Source of the DNA: WHUA01 sp963711215
Lineage (GTDB): Bacteria; Pseudomonadota; Alphaproteobacteria; UBA8366
Reading direction: 5' to 3'
Assembly: GCA_963711215.1 (NCBI GenBank)
Contig: CAVQDH010000014.1
Coordinates: 62,001 to 126,000, forward strand
DNA length: 64,000 bases
Below the pieces are notes generated by a model, which saw only the letters and a program-made list of their open reading frames with translations, did not search any database and had not been told where the DNA came from. This document shows positions 44,122 to 53,810 of the stretch, piece by piece. The position numbers and the translations under genes are program-made. Position 1 is the first letter of the stretch, and every line of letters begins with the position of its first letter.

Positions 44122-44487
44122 CTACTTCATCTTCTTGCTGTGCTTGGCGGCCGCTTCCTTGATCGCCTTGGCGGCGGTGAAGCGAGGCTGGAGCGTCGCC
44201 GGCTTCGCCTTGAAGGTCATCGGCTCGCCGGTGAACGGGTTCGTGCCCTTGCGCGCCTTGCTGGCGGCCTTGTAGCGCATCTTCAGGCGGCCGAGATTTC
44301 CAAGCGGCACGCTGCCCGGCGCCGTCTTCTTGGTGTCCTTGAGCGCGAGGTCAGCGACGACCGGCCAAAGGGCATCAAGGAACTTGCCGGCATCCCGGCG
44401 GCTGAATTTGTAATCCCAATCTTTGCCGAGCGCTTTGTTGAGCGCGGCTGCGTAAGCTTCGGCAAGTTGCGTCTTGGATACAGTCAT
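44122..44487 (-). CDS. HU/IHF-family DNA-binding protein
   Basis: A 121-residue basic protein. MTVSKTQLAEAYAAALNKAL starts the helical base; the arm and C-terminus read SVPLGNLGRLKMRYKAASKA and TGEPMTFKAKPATLQPRFTA with AKAIKEAA, the HU/IHF pattern. It is longer than classical HU (90) by an insert and a Lys-rich tail (KHSKKMK). Start ATG 44487 has a GAGAGGGAAAG site. It probably bends or coats DNA. Confidence 0.83.
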   Translation of the reverse strand: MTVSKTQLAEAYAAALNKALGKDWDYKFSRRDAGKFLDALWPVVADLALKDTKKTAPGSVPLGNLGRLKMRYKAASKARKGTNPFTGEPMTFKAKPATLQPRFTAAKAIKEAAAKHSKKMK

Positions 44488-45075
44488 GTCTTTCCCTCTC
44501 TGCTCAACCATAGGGAAAGCCGTACGGTGCCGGTTATCCCTGGTCGCTATTTCCTACTCCATACGGAAAGATGGTTAAAGAGATGTAAAGCGTCCGCGCG
44601 CACTGGCCGCACCATGGCGAGGACGGGGCCGCGGACGGGGGCGCCGGACGCGGGCCGCGGCGATGGCTCGGGATTTTCGGTGAGCCCGGGCTGGCACCGG
44701 GGGCATTCGTCCGCCTTTGCCAGGAATCGCCGCGCCATCCCTTGCATCGAATTGCGTAATCCGGTTTGAAGCCTATTACCACTATTGATTTCGGACCATG
44801 TGCTTGAGTTACAAATGTAAAACAACTGGTTGTAAAAATTCATCCAGCCGGAAAAAGTTATCTTGCTGACTGGATTACTTCGAGCGATGCGATAGCACAT
44901 TAGGCTAAGCACATCTTCCCGTATTGCAGAGACGGGGAAACTTCGTGCTTGATAATAGGATGCTATCGCAAAATCCCGGACTCTGACACGGGATGGCGGT
45001 TACAGGGAGCGGCCCAAGCAAACGGGCGTGCCAATCCTCTTAGACGCTCGGAAACGCGAAAGAGGGGTTCAAAGC
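44488..45075. other. 588-base intergenic region
   Basis: It separates the leftward HU-family gene and the rightward CTERM gene. Composition is lower in G+C between 44770 and 44960. A small hairpin (ATCCCG with CGGGAT) lies at 44973-44994. A GAAAGAGGGG stretch before 45076 serves as ribosome-binding region. I checked by eye for a riboswitch and did not recognise one. Confidence 0.5.
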
Positions 45076-45699
45076 ATGAGAAGCAAGATTTTTTGGTTTG
45101 TGGTTGCGGGTATGCTGTTCGCCGCCGCACCGGTCAGCGCCATGGTTCTATCCGTGACGGGTGGCCTTGATGACACCGTTCCGGTCGATTTCAATCCGGT
45201 CGGCTTCCCCGGCGGGGTTTCCGTCGGCGATCCCATCAAGGTCTTCAACAGCGGCACGCCCGGCGGATTGGCGCTGTCGGGCCCCGCAGTGCTCAAGTAC
45301 GAGTACTACGGAAAGGAAGCGGCCCTCGTTAATTTCTTCGTTGGCGGCGGCGATTTGTTCTCGACCGCCACCTCGGTCGTGGGCGACACGATCGTTGCGC
45401 CGACGGGGTGCGGCGTCGTGCCGTTCAGCTTCGTCACGTCGGGTGGCGGCGGCCTGATTGCCACGAATGGCGGGCCGATCGACCTTGGGCTGTCAATCGC
45501 GTTTGCCGACCTCGGCGGCAACAGCTTCCTGATCATGTTCAATGACATCGGCCACGACGTCGACCGCGATGACCTCGTCGTTCGGGTCAGCGTCTCGCAG
45601 GTTCCCGTGCCGGCGGCAGCCTGGCTGCTCCTGTCTGCGGTCGCCGGGTTGTTAGGGCTATCGCGTGTCATCCGGAAGGGGGCGCCCAGCGCCGCCTAG
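45076..45699 (+). CDS. Exported protein with VPLPA/PEP-CTERM-like sorting signal
   Basis: A 207-residue protein with an N-terminal signal peptide (KIFWFVVAGMLFAAAPVSA|MV) and a Gly-rich, low-Cys mature part. The C-terminus has VPVPAAAWLLLSAVAGLLG followed by LSRVIRKG: the motif, hydrophobic helix and basic tail of PEP-CTERM/VPLPA-CTERM proteins. These are sorted by exosortase and often linked to exopolysaccharide. No exosortase is in the window. The specific function is unknown. Confidence 0.85.
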   Translation: MRSKIFWFVVAGMLFAAAPVSAMVLSVTGGLDDTVPVDFNPVGFPGGVSVGDPIKVFNSGTPGGLALSGPAVLKYEYYGKEAALVNFFVGGGDLFSTATSVVGDTIVAPTGCGVVPFSFVTSGGGGLIATNGGPIDLGLSIAFADLGGNSFLIMFNDIGHDVDRDDLVVRVSVSQVPVPAAAWLLLSAVAGLLGLSRVIRKGAPSAA

Positions 45700-45934
45700 A
45701 TCGCGATCCTCGCCAAGTCGGCCGAGCAATCGAGCATTAGCGCGATTGCCGGCCGAAGGCGTGCGTTGAGATTCGGTCCGCGTGGCATCGAGCACGGGGG
45801 ATCGCACCCGCATCAACCGGTGTGCCTTCCGCGGAGCCACCGGTTTCCCAACCGAAGTCCTGGCGTAGTACGATCAAAGGCGGTGAGGGCCAGTCGTGGC
45901 GAATTGTCTTTGAACGGGATGGCAGGAGAGCGCG

Positions 45935-47640
45935 ATGCATGACACGGTGATTCGTGGCGGGACGATTGTCGACGGCAACGGCGGCGCGCCCTATACGGGC
46001 GATGTCGCGATCGATGCGGGGCGGATCAGCGCCGTCGGCGGCAAAGCCGGTTCGGGCCGCCGCGAGGTCGACGCCGACGGGTTGCTCGTCACCCCGGGCT
46101 GGGTCGACGTGCACACGCATTACGACGGCCAGGCGACGTGGGACCCGATCCTCGCCCCGTCCTCCTGGCACGGCGTGACCACGGCGATGTTCGGCAATTG
46201 CGGCGTCGGCTTCGCGCCGGTGCGCAAGGCGGACCACAAAGAGCTCATCGACCTCATGGAAGCGATCGAGGAGATTCCGGGAACCGCGTTGGAGGAGGGG
46301 GTCCGCTACGATTGGGAGAGCTTCCCCGAGTTCCTCGATGCGCTCGAGCGCCAGCCCGCACGATCGACGTGGCGGCACAGGTGCCGCACCATCCGCTGCG
46401 CGTCTACGTCATGGGCGAGCGCGCCATCCGGCGCGAGCCGGCGACGGCGGCGGACATCGCGGCGATGCGCGAGCTTACGCGCGAAGCCATGGCCGCGGGC
46501 GCCTTCGGGTTCACGACGTCGCGCACCAACTCGCACAAGACGCTGACCGGGGAATTCGTGCCCGGGCGCTACTCCGAGGTCCAGGAGCTCGTCGGCATCG
46601 GCTCCTGCCTTGCCGACTTCGCCTATGGCGCGTTCGGGATGAACAGCGACTTCGACGACGAGGAAGCGGAGATGGCGTGGGTGACCGAGCTCGCGAAACA
46701 AACCGGCCGTCCGGTCTGGTTCCTGCTCGTCCACCGGTCGAGCGACCCGGCACGCTGGCGGCGCATGCTGGATGGCATCCACGCGGCGCGCGCAAGCGGC
46801 GCGAAGGTGACGGCGCAGGTGGCCTGCCGCCCGGTCGGCGTGCTGCTCGGCGTGGGCGCGACGCTCACGCCGTTTTCCGCCCGCGAGGCCTTTCAGGCGC
46901 TGCGCACGCTGCCGAACGACGAGCGGCTGGTCCGGATGCGGACCCGGCGATGCGGGAGCGGATCCTCAAGTCGGAAACGTCGGCGGAAGCGATGAACCGG
47001 CTGTCGCCGTCGCGCGTGCGCGCCATCACCCGCTGGGACCGGATGTACACCTCCGGTCCGGAGGCCGACTACGAGCCGCCGAGGACAAGTGCGGCGTGAT
47101 CGCCACCCGCAGCAACCGGACAGCGGAAGAGGTGGCCTACGACTACATAACCGAAGGGCTCGACCGTTCCTCTACTTCCGTTCCGGACTATGTCGAGGGC
47201 GACCTCTCGGTGACCCGCGAGATGATCTTGACCCAGCGATCTTGTCGGCCTCAGCGACGGCGGGGCGCATTGCGGCAAGGTGTTCGACGTCAGCATGCCG
47301 ACCTACCTGCTGACCCACCGGGCGCGCGACCGCACGGGCGGGCGCGGCTTCCGCTGATATGGTGGTGAGGGCGAAGACCCCCGAAACCGCCGACGCTCGG
47401 GCTCACTCATCGCGGCGTCTTCGCGCCAGGCTATCGCGCCGACGTCAACGTCATCGACTACGGCGGTCTCCAATTGCATTCGCCCCGTTTGGTGAACGTC
47501 ACCTGCCGGCCGGCGGCCAGCGGCTGGTCCAGGGCGCGGACTGGTACGCGGCGACCTTGGTCGCCGGCGAGACGGTCTTCGAAAACGGCGAACACACCGG
47601 GGCCTTGCCGGGACACCTGGTCCGCGCCGGCCGCAGTTAG
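45935..47640 (+). pseudogene. N-acyl-D-amino-acid deacylase-type amidohydrolase (several frameshifts)
   Basis: About 560 residues recoverable in pieces. MHDTVIRGGTIVDGNGGAPY and GWVDVHTHYDGQATWDPILA with MFGNCGVGFAPV form the metal-binding N-terminus. After a slip near 46357 it continues through TTSRTNSHKTLTGEFVPGRY. Further slips fall near 46940, 47095, 47235 and 47360. GLSDGGAHCGKVFDVSMPTY holds the catalytic Asp, and the end QGADWYAATLVAGETVFENG is typical of D-aminoacylases. The substrate, N-acyl-D-amino acid or related amide, is inferred. Confidence 0.68.
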
Positions 47641-48460
47641 CGCTTGTCGGTTCCCCAGGCGATCGCGTTCTGCAGCAGCCGCGTGAACGCATCGGCTTCC
47701 CAGACGCCGTGGAAGTCGGGCGGCATGACTCCGTCCGGCGCAATGCTGCGATCCACCGGCGAGCGGCTGCGGCGCGGCCGGTGTGGCAGTGCCCCAGTCC
47801 GATATAAACCACCTCGCCGCGCCCCGTGGGGCGCGCGTAGCCGAGCACGCGCGTCTTGCCGTCGGGCTGCAGCGCGGTGTCCTCGTCGTAGAAGAAGCCG
47901 AAGCCGGGCGGCGACGGGTCCTTCGCCAGCTCGGTCGTCAGGAGAATGCGGCTCGCGGCCGGGTCCTGAAGCTCGACGAGGTAGAGCTCGTCCTGCACGG
48001 TGAAGCGCTTGGGCAGCCCGCGCGTGACGCGATGCTCGCCGGCGACGGTAACCTCGAATTCGCGCAGCGGCGGATGGTTGAGAAAAAAGCATCCCAGCGT
48101 CTGGTGATGCTCGCCTTTGACCATCGTCTTGACGGCGAGGCCGTTGTGCTCGGTCTTGACCGCCTTGCCGCCCGACGTCCCGTGCAGGGCGAGCCACCGG
48201 CCGCCCTTTTCTAGCCAGCTTTGTAACGCTGCATTACCGCTTCCGGTGGGGTAGGGACCGGCGACGTAGGTGATCAGCAGGTCGGTCCCGGGCAGCCAGC
48301 GTTCGATGTCCGGGAAATCATTCGCCGTCGTGACGGTAAGGTTGTCCCTGGCATGCAGCATCTCCAGGAGCCGCAGGCGGGCGTAATCCATGTCGTGGCC
48401 GGCGACGGAGCCGGGCGGGAATCCTCCGGTGATGAGATGGGCGCGCTGGGTCATGGCCAC
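47637..48460 (-). pseudogene. ThuA-like domain protein (frameshifted near C-terminus)
   Basis: About 274 residues. The ThuA/class-I glutamine-amidotransferase-like fold is seen in AHLITGGFPPGSVAGHDMDY, GRWLALHGTSGGKAV, PPLREFEVTVAGEHRVTRGL and GEVVYIGLGHCHTG. A slip of -1 or +2 near 47780 then gives PDGVMPPDFHGVWEADAFTR and the end NAIAWGTDKR. ThuA proteins act in trehalose or sugar metabolism; function here unknown. Its stop overlaps the amidohydrolase stop, since the genes converge. Confidence 0.68.
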
Positions 48461-48540
48461 GGTCCTTTCTCCGCTTCGCGGGGATGCCGGGCGTCAGTCT
48501 ACAAGAATATCCGATTCGAGTGCTCAGGCCGGCGGCGCCG

Positions 48541-49347
48541 TCACTTCGGCCAGAGCGCTCGCACCGCCTCGAGATTCGCCTCCGACATGTCCTCGACCAC
48601 CAGCACAGCATCGTCGAAGCCAAACTCGGCGAGGCGTTGGAGCCGCGCGCGGGCTTCGTCCGGGCTGCATCGCAGGCTGTAGGGGCCCTTGTCGGTGAGC
48701 GGCGTCGTCGGGGCCTTCAGGTCGACACCGATGTTGGTGACGATGGCGCGCTTGCCCCCGGCCTCGCGGAAGCGCTCGACCCCGGCTTTCAGCGTCGGCG
48801 CGCCGGCGTACATAGCGGAGGCGATCCAGCCGTCGAATCCTGTGCGGCGGCCGGAATCCAGCGCCCCCCGGCTGAACCGCCGATCAGGATCGGCGGGCGT
48901 CCTTTCGCCGCAGCGGGCGCAGAAGGTCGACGCCATCGACGTCTCGCCCCGCCAGAGCCGCCGCATCAGCGGCGGCGCTCCCCGGAGCGCGCGTGCGGCC
49001 GTCAAAGTCCAGTCCGACTGCGTCGAAATCGGCGCGCGTCGAGCCGGCCCTGACCCCAGCCGCAGACGGCCGCCGGTCATCAGCCGCGCGCGGAGAACGC
49101 CGTGCGCGAGTTCCACGGGACGGCGCAAGGGAGCGCAGGATGCAGAGCCGACGTCGACCGCTCGTGACCGCGGCCGCGATGAAACTGGATCACCAGGGAC
49201 GGGAACGAAGCAGGTGAGCCGATCAAGTCCAAAAACCACAAGCTGTTGAAGCCGATGGGCTCGCGCGCGCATCGCCGTGACCGCCTTGCCGCCGGTTATC
49301 GACTTCTCTTTTTGAATGCGAATATTGATGCCGATACGATTGGTGCC
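48541..49347 (-). pseudogene. LLM-class flavin-dependent oxidoreductase (frameshifted, start lost)
   Basis: The C-terminal part is clear: GALDSGRRTGFDGWIASAMY, VERFREAGGKRAIVTNIGVD, DEARARLQRLAEFGFDDAVL. Upstream, RIGINIRIQKEKSITGGKAV and MTGGRLRLGSG are luciferase-like but lie in different frames, joined by slips around 48880, 49060 and 49240. No convincing start codon is in frame at the 5' end. It is probably the same class as the enzyme at 41771, though distant. Confidence 0.5.
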
Positions 49348-49561
49348 TTTCTCACTATGCCGTGACTGCCGATGGCAGGGTCCGGGTCGCTGCGCCGCGA
49401 CTACCCACGACTAGCGAGAGGGCGCCGGCAGTGCAAATCGCGGCGCCGGGTCGGGGCTTGCATGCGTCGGGCGCGTCCTTCCGCCACGCCCCCGATCAGC
49501 CTCCAAACGGGAACTGCGCGACCGTGTCGCAAAGCTTTTGCCGTCGATCGGAGGAACGATC

Positions 49562-50489
49562 ATGTCCGTGCAGCTCACCGAAGAAGCGCCCCAGACCATC
49601 GAAATGAAGCCGTGGCGATGGCCATCGGCGCGCAATTTCCGGCTCGATCTGACGAAGCCGCGCCGGCCAGCAGGCCGCGGAAGTGCGCGCCGCGTTCCTG
49701 CGCTGGAAGGTGCCGTTCTGCCGAAATCAGCCGCTCGATCCACGCCACAGGTCGCGTTCAGCCGCCAGTCGGCACGTCCACCCCGGCGCATGCCGTCTAG
49801 GCGATCAGGACGACGCACTTCCGGAGGTCTATTCCATCGACCGCGACCGCCGGAACAAGTGTACAAGGGCGAAGACCTGCTCCATCCCTGGTCCGGCTGG
49901 CATGCCGACGTGACGCCGGCATCATTCCGCCGGCGATCTCGACCCGCGCGGCGACCGCATGCTGACCGGATGGCGGCGATAGCAGTTCGCCGACATGGTC
50001 GCCGCGTACAAGGCCTTGTCGCCGAACATGCGCGCCATCGTCGATGGTCTGCGCGGGCTTCACCGTTACCAAGGCAATGCCGGCGTCAATGTGAGCAAGG
50101 AGTATGTCGAGACGATCAACAAGAACCGGATCGTGACCGAGCATCCCCTGGTGCGGGTCCATCCGGAGACCGGCGAACGCGCGCTCTATGTCAGCCCGAG
50201 CTTCCTGGAAAGCATCGTCGGCTTCACGCCGACCGAAAGCGCCGCGCTGCTGGCCATGCTCAAGACCCACGCGGCCCGGCCCGAGTTCACGGTGCGCTTC
50301 AAATGGGAAGATCATTCGCTGGCCATGTGGGACAACCGGCAGGTGCTCCACATGGGGCCGAAGGACATCGTCGGCTCCGAATTCGCCCGCGAGATTCACC
50401 GCACGACGCTGATGGGCGATGTTCCCGTCGGACCGGACGGCAAGCGCTCGGTCGCGCTCGAGGGCAATCCGATCACCCCGGTCAACTGA
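49562..50489 (+). pseudogene. TauD/TfdA-family dioxygenase (multiple frameshifts in the first half)
   Basis: About 305 residues. The N-terminal third is split over frames: MSVQLTEEAPQTIEMKP, VAMAIGAQF, then VRAAFLRWKVPFCRNQPLD. The iron motif is WSGWHADVTP (H-x-D) in one piece. The second half is intact: ADMVAAYKALSPNMRAIVDG, NRIVTEHPLVRVHPETGERA, and distal His in NRQVLHMGPKDIVGSE. It closely resembles the dioxygenase at 57.2-58.1 kb. Members use 2-oxoglutarate and O2. Confidence 0.65.
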
Positions 50490-50510
50490 GCGTTCAGGGG
50501 AGGAACAGCC

Positions 50511-51430
50511 ATGAAAGAAATCTGCCGCGGACTCGGGTTCCCGGAAGGGCCGGTCGCCATGCCGGACGGCTCGGTCATCCTGGTGGAGATCCAGGCCGGC
50601 ACGCTGACGCGCTGCAAGCCGGACGGCACGAAGGAAGTGGTGGCGGATTGCGGCGGCGGGCCGAACGGCGCCGCGCTTGGCCCCGACGGTCGGATGTATG
50701 TCTGCAACAACGGCGGCTTCGTCGGCGGCAGGACGGCCCGTTCCTGCGCAGCGGCGACGACCTTCCCGACAGCTACACCGGCGGGAGCATCCAGGCGGTC
50801 GACATCAAGACCGGGGCGGTCGAGACGCTTTATACCGAATGCAATGGTGAGCGGCTGAAAGGGCCGAACGATATCGTGTTCGACGCGAAGGGCGGCTTCT
50901 ACTTCACCGATCTCGGTCGGCGGCGGGGACGGCAGATCGACCGCGGCGCGGTCTACTACGCCAAGCCGGACGGCAGCCGCATCTCCGAGCTCGTCTTCCC
51001 GATCGACACGCCGAACGGCATCGGCCTTTCGCCGGACGAGAAGACGCTGTACGTCGCGGAGACCTCCGGCGCCCGCATCTGGGCCTGGGACATCCTGGCA
51101 CCGGGCAAGCTCGGCCCTGCGCCGCATCGCCTGCATCCGGGCCGGCTGCTCTACAGCGCCACGGGCTACGAGCGCTTCGATTTGCTCGCGGTCGACAGCG
51201 AAGGCAACGTCGTCGTGGCCACGCTCGGCACCGGCTGTGTCACCGCGATCTCCCCGGAGGGGCGGGTGCGCGCCGTCCTGCCGGTCCCGGCGTTCGACAT
51301 CATGGTGACCAACATCTGCTTCGGCGGCCCCGACCTGCAGAAGGCCTACATCACCTCCGCGGGCCTCGGCATCCTCTATGAGGCGGACTGGCACTGCCCG
51401 GGCCTGCCGCTGAATTTCCTGAATAAGTGA
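50511..51430 (+). CDS. SMP-30/gluconolactonase/LRE family protein (one frameshift)
   Basis: About 306 residues forming a six-bladed beta-propeller. Blades are marked by MKEICRGLGFPEGPVAMPDG, GTLTRCKPDGTKEVVADCGG and NGAALGPDGRMYVCNNGGF (metal Asn/Glu sites). A -1 slip near 50737 joins this to DGPFLRSGDDLPDSYTGG, then GPNDIVFDAKGGFYFTDLG, PNGIGLSPDEKTLYVAET. The family hydrolyses lactones such as gluconolactone. It follows the TauD gene by 21 bases, so the two may be one operon. Confidence 0.8.
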
Positions 51431-51454
51431 GGGGGCTGCGGCCATTGCATCGTT

Positions 51455-51563
51455 TTCCCTCCCCCCTGGCGGGGGAGGGACAGGGTGGGGGGCTTCCGAC
51501 GACTTGTGACAGCCACATCACCCCCCCACCTAAATCCTCCCCCGCAAGGGGGGAGGACTTCTA
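51455..51563. repeat. Family A intergenic palindromic repeat, copy 6
   Basis: CCCTCCCCCCTGGCGGGGGA with GGGACAGGGTGGGG, about 35 unique bases, then CACCCCCCCACCTAAATCCT with CCCCCGCAAGGGGGGAGGAC. Confidence 0.85.
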
Positions 51564-51659
51564 GGGTGGATTTGCCTTGTCCTTCCGTCTCCATTCTAAT
51601 GGGCCGGTTTGGGCCTGGACGGTTGACGGGAGCGGATGAGATGGGGAGAAAAAACAGCC

Positions 51660-52355
51660 ATGATCGATAAGCGCGTCGCGTCGCTGGAAGCGGCGCTGGA
51701 CGGCCTCGAGGATGGGGCGTCGATACTGGTGAGCGGGTTTGGCGGGGCAGGAGTGCCCTTCGCCTTGCTCAAGGCGCTCGAGGAGACGGGAGCCCGCGAT
51801 CTTACGCTGGTCATCAACGGCATCCGGTATGTCGAGGGCTTCTGCCCGAAGATTTTCGGCGAGCAGCGGGTTTCGAAGGTGGTCTGTTCCGCGGCGCGCA
51901 GCCGCGGGCCCAACACCTCCAACTACGAGCGGCAGTGGCTCGACGGCAAGCTCGAGATCGAGATGGTGCCCCAGGGCACCTTCGCCGAGCGCATCCGCGC
52001 CGGCGGCGCCGGCATTCCGGCCTTCTACACGCCGACCGGCGTCGGCACGCAGCTGACAGAAGGCAAGGAGATCCGCGACTTCGACGGCCGGTCCTGTGCG
52101 ATGGAGCGGGCGATCACCGGGGACTTCGCCTTCATCCGCGCGATGCGGGCCGACCGGTGGGGCAACGTGCGGTTCCGCGGCACGCAGGGCAACTTCGGCC
52201 TCGCCATGGCGATGGCAGCGCAGACGACCGTGGTCGAGACAGGCAGCGCGACCGACGCGCCCATCGCGCCCGACGAGGTCCATATTCCGGGCATTTTCGT
52301 CCACAGGGTGATCGAGATGGAAGACGCCGCGCCTAAGAATCCGGGAGAGCTGTGA
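51660..52355 (+). CDS. CoA-transferase subunit A
   Basis: A 231-residue class I CoA-transferase alpha subunit. VSGFGGAGVPFALLKALEET is the CoA-binding Gly motif; INGIRYVEGFCPKIFGEQRV, KLEIEMVPQGTFAERIRAGG and IPAFYTPTGVGTQLTEGKEI are family blocks. It transfers CoA between carboxylates such as 3-oxoacids, glutaconate or succinate. Start ATG 51660. The beta subunit gene overlaps its stop. Confidence 0.9.
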   Translation: MIDKRVASLEAALDGLEDGASILVSGFGGAGVPFALLKALEETGARDLTLVINGIRYVEGFCPKIFGEQRVSKVVCSAARSRGPNTSNYERQWLDGKLEIEMVPQGTFAERIRAGGAGIPAFYTPTGVGTQLTEGKEIRDFDGRSCAMERAITGDFAFIRAMRADRWGNVRFRGTQGNFGLAMAMAAQTTVVETGSATDAPIAPDEVHIPGIFVHRVIEMEDAAPKNPGEL

Positions 52356-53038
52356 GCATGAAACCGTTGACCCGACATCAGATCGCCTGGCGCGCGGCGC
52401 AGGATTTGGAAGAAGGCACCTATGTGAACCTCGGGCTGGGCTTGCCCACGCTGGTGGCGAACTACAAGCCGAAAGACCGGGATTTCATGTTCCATTCCGA
52501 GAACGGCATCGTCGGCGTCGGCCCGCTGGCGACCGAAGAGACGAAGGATTTGGACTTCGTCGACGCGGGTAGCCAGCACATCACGCTCAGTCCCGGCGCG
52601 TCGCTATCCGATTCGGCGATGGCGTTCGCGATGATCCGGGGCGGCCATGTCGACGTGACGCTGCTCGGCGGGTTCGAGGTGTCCGAGACCGGCGACCTCG
52701 CCAACTGGGACGCCAAGATGACCCACAAGGGCCAGCTCGTCGGTGGCGCCATGGACCTCGTCGCCGGCGCGAAGAGCGTCCGCGTGACGATGCAGCACAC
52801 GACCAAGGAGGGTGCCCCCCGTCTCGTCGAAAAATGCAGCTATCCGCTCACCGGCGTGGGCGTGGTCGACCGCGTCTACACCGATCTCGCCGTGGTCGAC
52901 GTCACGCCGAGGGGCTTCCTCATCCGCGAGATCATCGATGGCCTGTCGCAGGAGGCGCTGCAGGCGAAGAGCGGCGCGCCGCTGCTGTTCGCCGACGATT
53001 GCGGCGTGCTGACGGCGCCGGAGCTGGGCGGAAAATAG
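52352..53038 (+). CDS. CoA-transferase subunit B
   Basis: A 228-residue class I CoA-transferase beta subunit. The catalytic Glu is in FHSENGIVGVGP (SENG motif). YVNLGLGLPTLVANY, GASLSDSAMAFAMIRGGHVD and VTLLGGFEVSETGDLANW with KGQLVGGAMDLVAGAK are typical. It starts at GTG 52352 (or ATG 52358), overlapping subunit A by four bases (GTGA), so translation is coupled. Together they form the 3-oxoacid- or 3-oxoadipate-type enzyme. Confidence 0.92.
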   Translation: MSMKPLTRHQIAWRAAQDLEEGTYVNLGLGLPTLVANYKPKDRDFMFHSENGIVGVGPLATEETKDLDFVDAGSQHITLSPGASLSDSAMAFAMIRGGHVDVTLLGGFEVSETGDLANWDAKMTHKGQLVGGAMDLVAGAKSVRVTMQHTTKEGAPRLVEKCSYPLTGVGVVDRVYTDLAVVDVTPRGFLIREIIDGLSQEALQAKSGAPLLFADDCGVLTAPELGGK

Positions 53039-53064
53039 CCGCGGCGCTGTTCGCGGCGTCGGCG

Positions 53065-53715
53065 TCAGTCGGCCGGCTTCGACAAGACGATGTGGGTCGC
53101 GCTCGCCGTCGGCACATGCTCGGTCACGCGGTAGCCCAGCTTCGGCACGTCCAGGCCGGCGAAGAGTGACTCGCCGGCGCCGAGCAGGACGGGCGCGATA
53201 GCGACGTGCATCGAATCGACGAGACCGGCTTGCAGGTATTGGCGCATGGTAGCGACGCCGCCGCCGAGCCGGATATCATGATCGCCGGCTGCGTCCCGCG
53301 CACGCGCGAGCGCGCTTTCGATGCCGTCCGTGACGAAATGAAAGGTCGTGCCGCCTTCCATCGGGATCGGCGCGCGTGCGTGGTGGGTCAGCACGAAGAC
53401 CGGGCCGTGGTAAGGCGGGTTGTCGCCCCACCAGCCCTTCCACGTGTCGTCGGGCCAGGGGCCGCGCACCGGGCCGAACATGTTGCGGCCGAGGATCCAG
53501 GCCCCGACGTTCTCGACCCCGCGCGCCGCGAAGTCGTCATCGGTCCCGGTCGTGCCGCCGCCGCTGCCGAACATCGTCTGGAAGGTGCGGGTGGCGAAGA
53601 TCCACTGGTGCAGCCCGAGGCCGCCTACGCCGAGCGGGTTTTCCAGACTCTGGTTCGGGCCGGCGCCGTAGCCGTCGAGAGAGACGGCGAAGCAGTGGAC
53701 GCGGAGCTTGCTCAT
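53065..53715 (-). CDS. Dihydrofolate reductase (RibD C-terminal) family protein
   Basis: A 216-residue DHFR-fold protein. MSKLRVHCFAVSLDGYGAG starts the fold; VENVGAWILGRNMFGPVRG and VFVLTHHARAPIPMEGGTTF are typical of the dfrA/RibD-C family. DIRLGGGVATMRQYLQAGLV and IAPVLLGAGESLF close the NADPH site. Role and substrate are unknown; antibiotic-related functions in the family are not implied here. It is transcribed convergently with the CoA-transferase operon. Confidence 0.9.
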   Translation of the reverse strand: MSKLRVHCFAVSLDGYGAGPNQSLENPLGVGGLGLHQWIFATRTFQTMFGSGGGTTGTDDDFAARGVENVGAWILGRNMFGPVRGPWPDDTWKGWWGDNPPYHGPVFVLTHHARAPIPMEGGTTFHFVTDGIESALARARDAAGDHDIRLGGGVATMRQYLQAGLVDSMHVAIAPVLLGAGESLFAGLDVPKLGYRVTEHVPTASATHIVLSKPAD

Positions 53716-53810
53716 GGATGGGGCCTGCCTGGTTGTCTGCGCATGCTGTTATGTCAGGTGACGGCGGCCTCGGGTCAAGACCGTCGGTCCCTGGAACGCG
53801 CGCATGCCCA

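Noticed and set aside
44850..45075. A riboswitch (cyclic-di-GMP or cobalamin type) upstream of the CTERM gene
   Set aside because: Only a 6-bp hairpin and scattered GGG/AAA runs are present; the conserved core sequences are missing.
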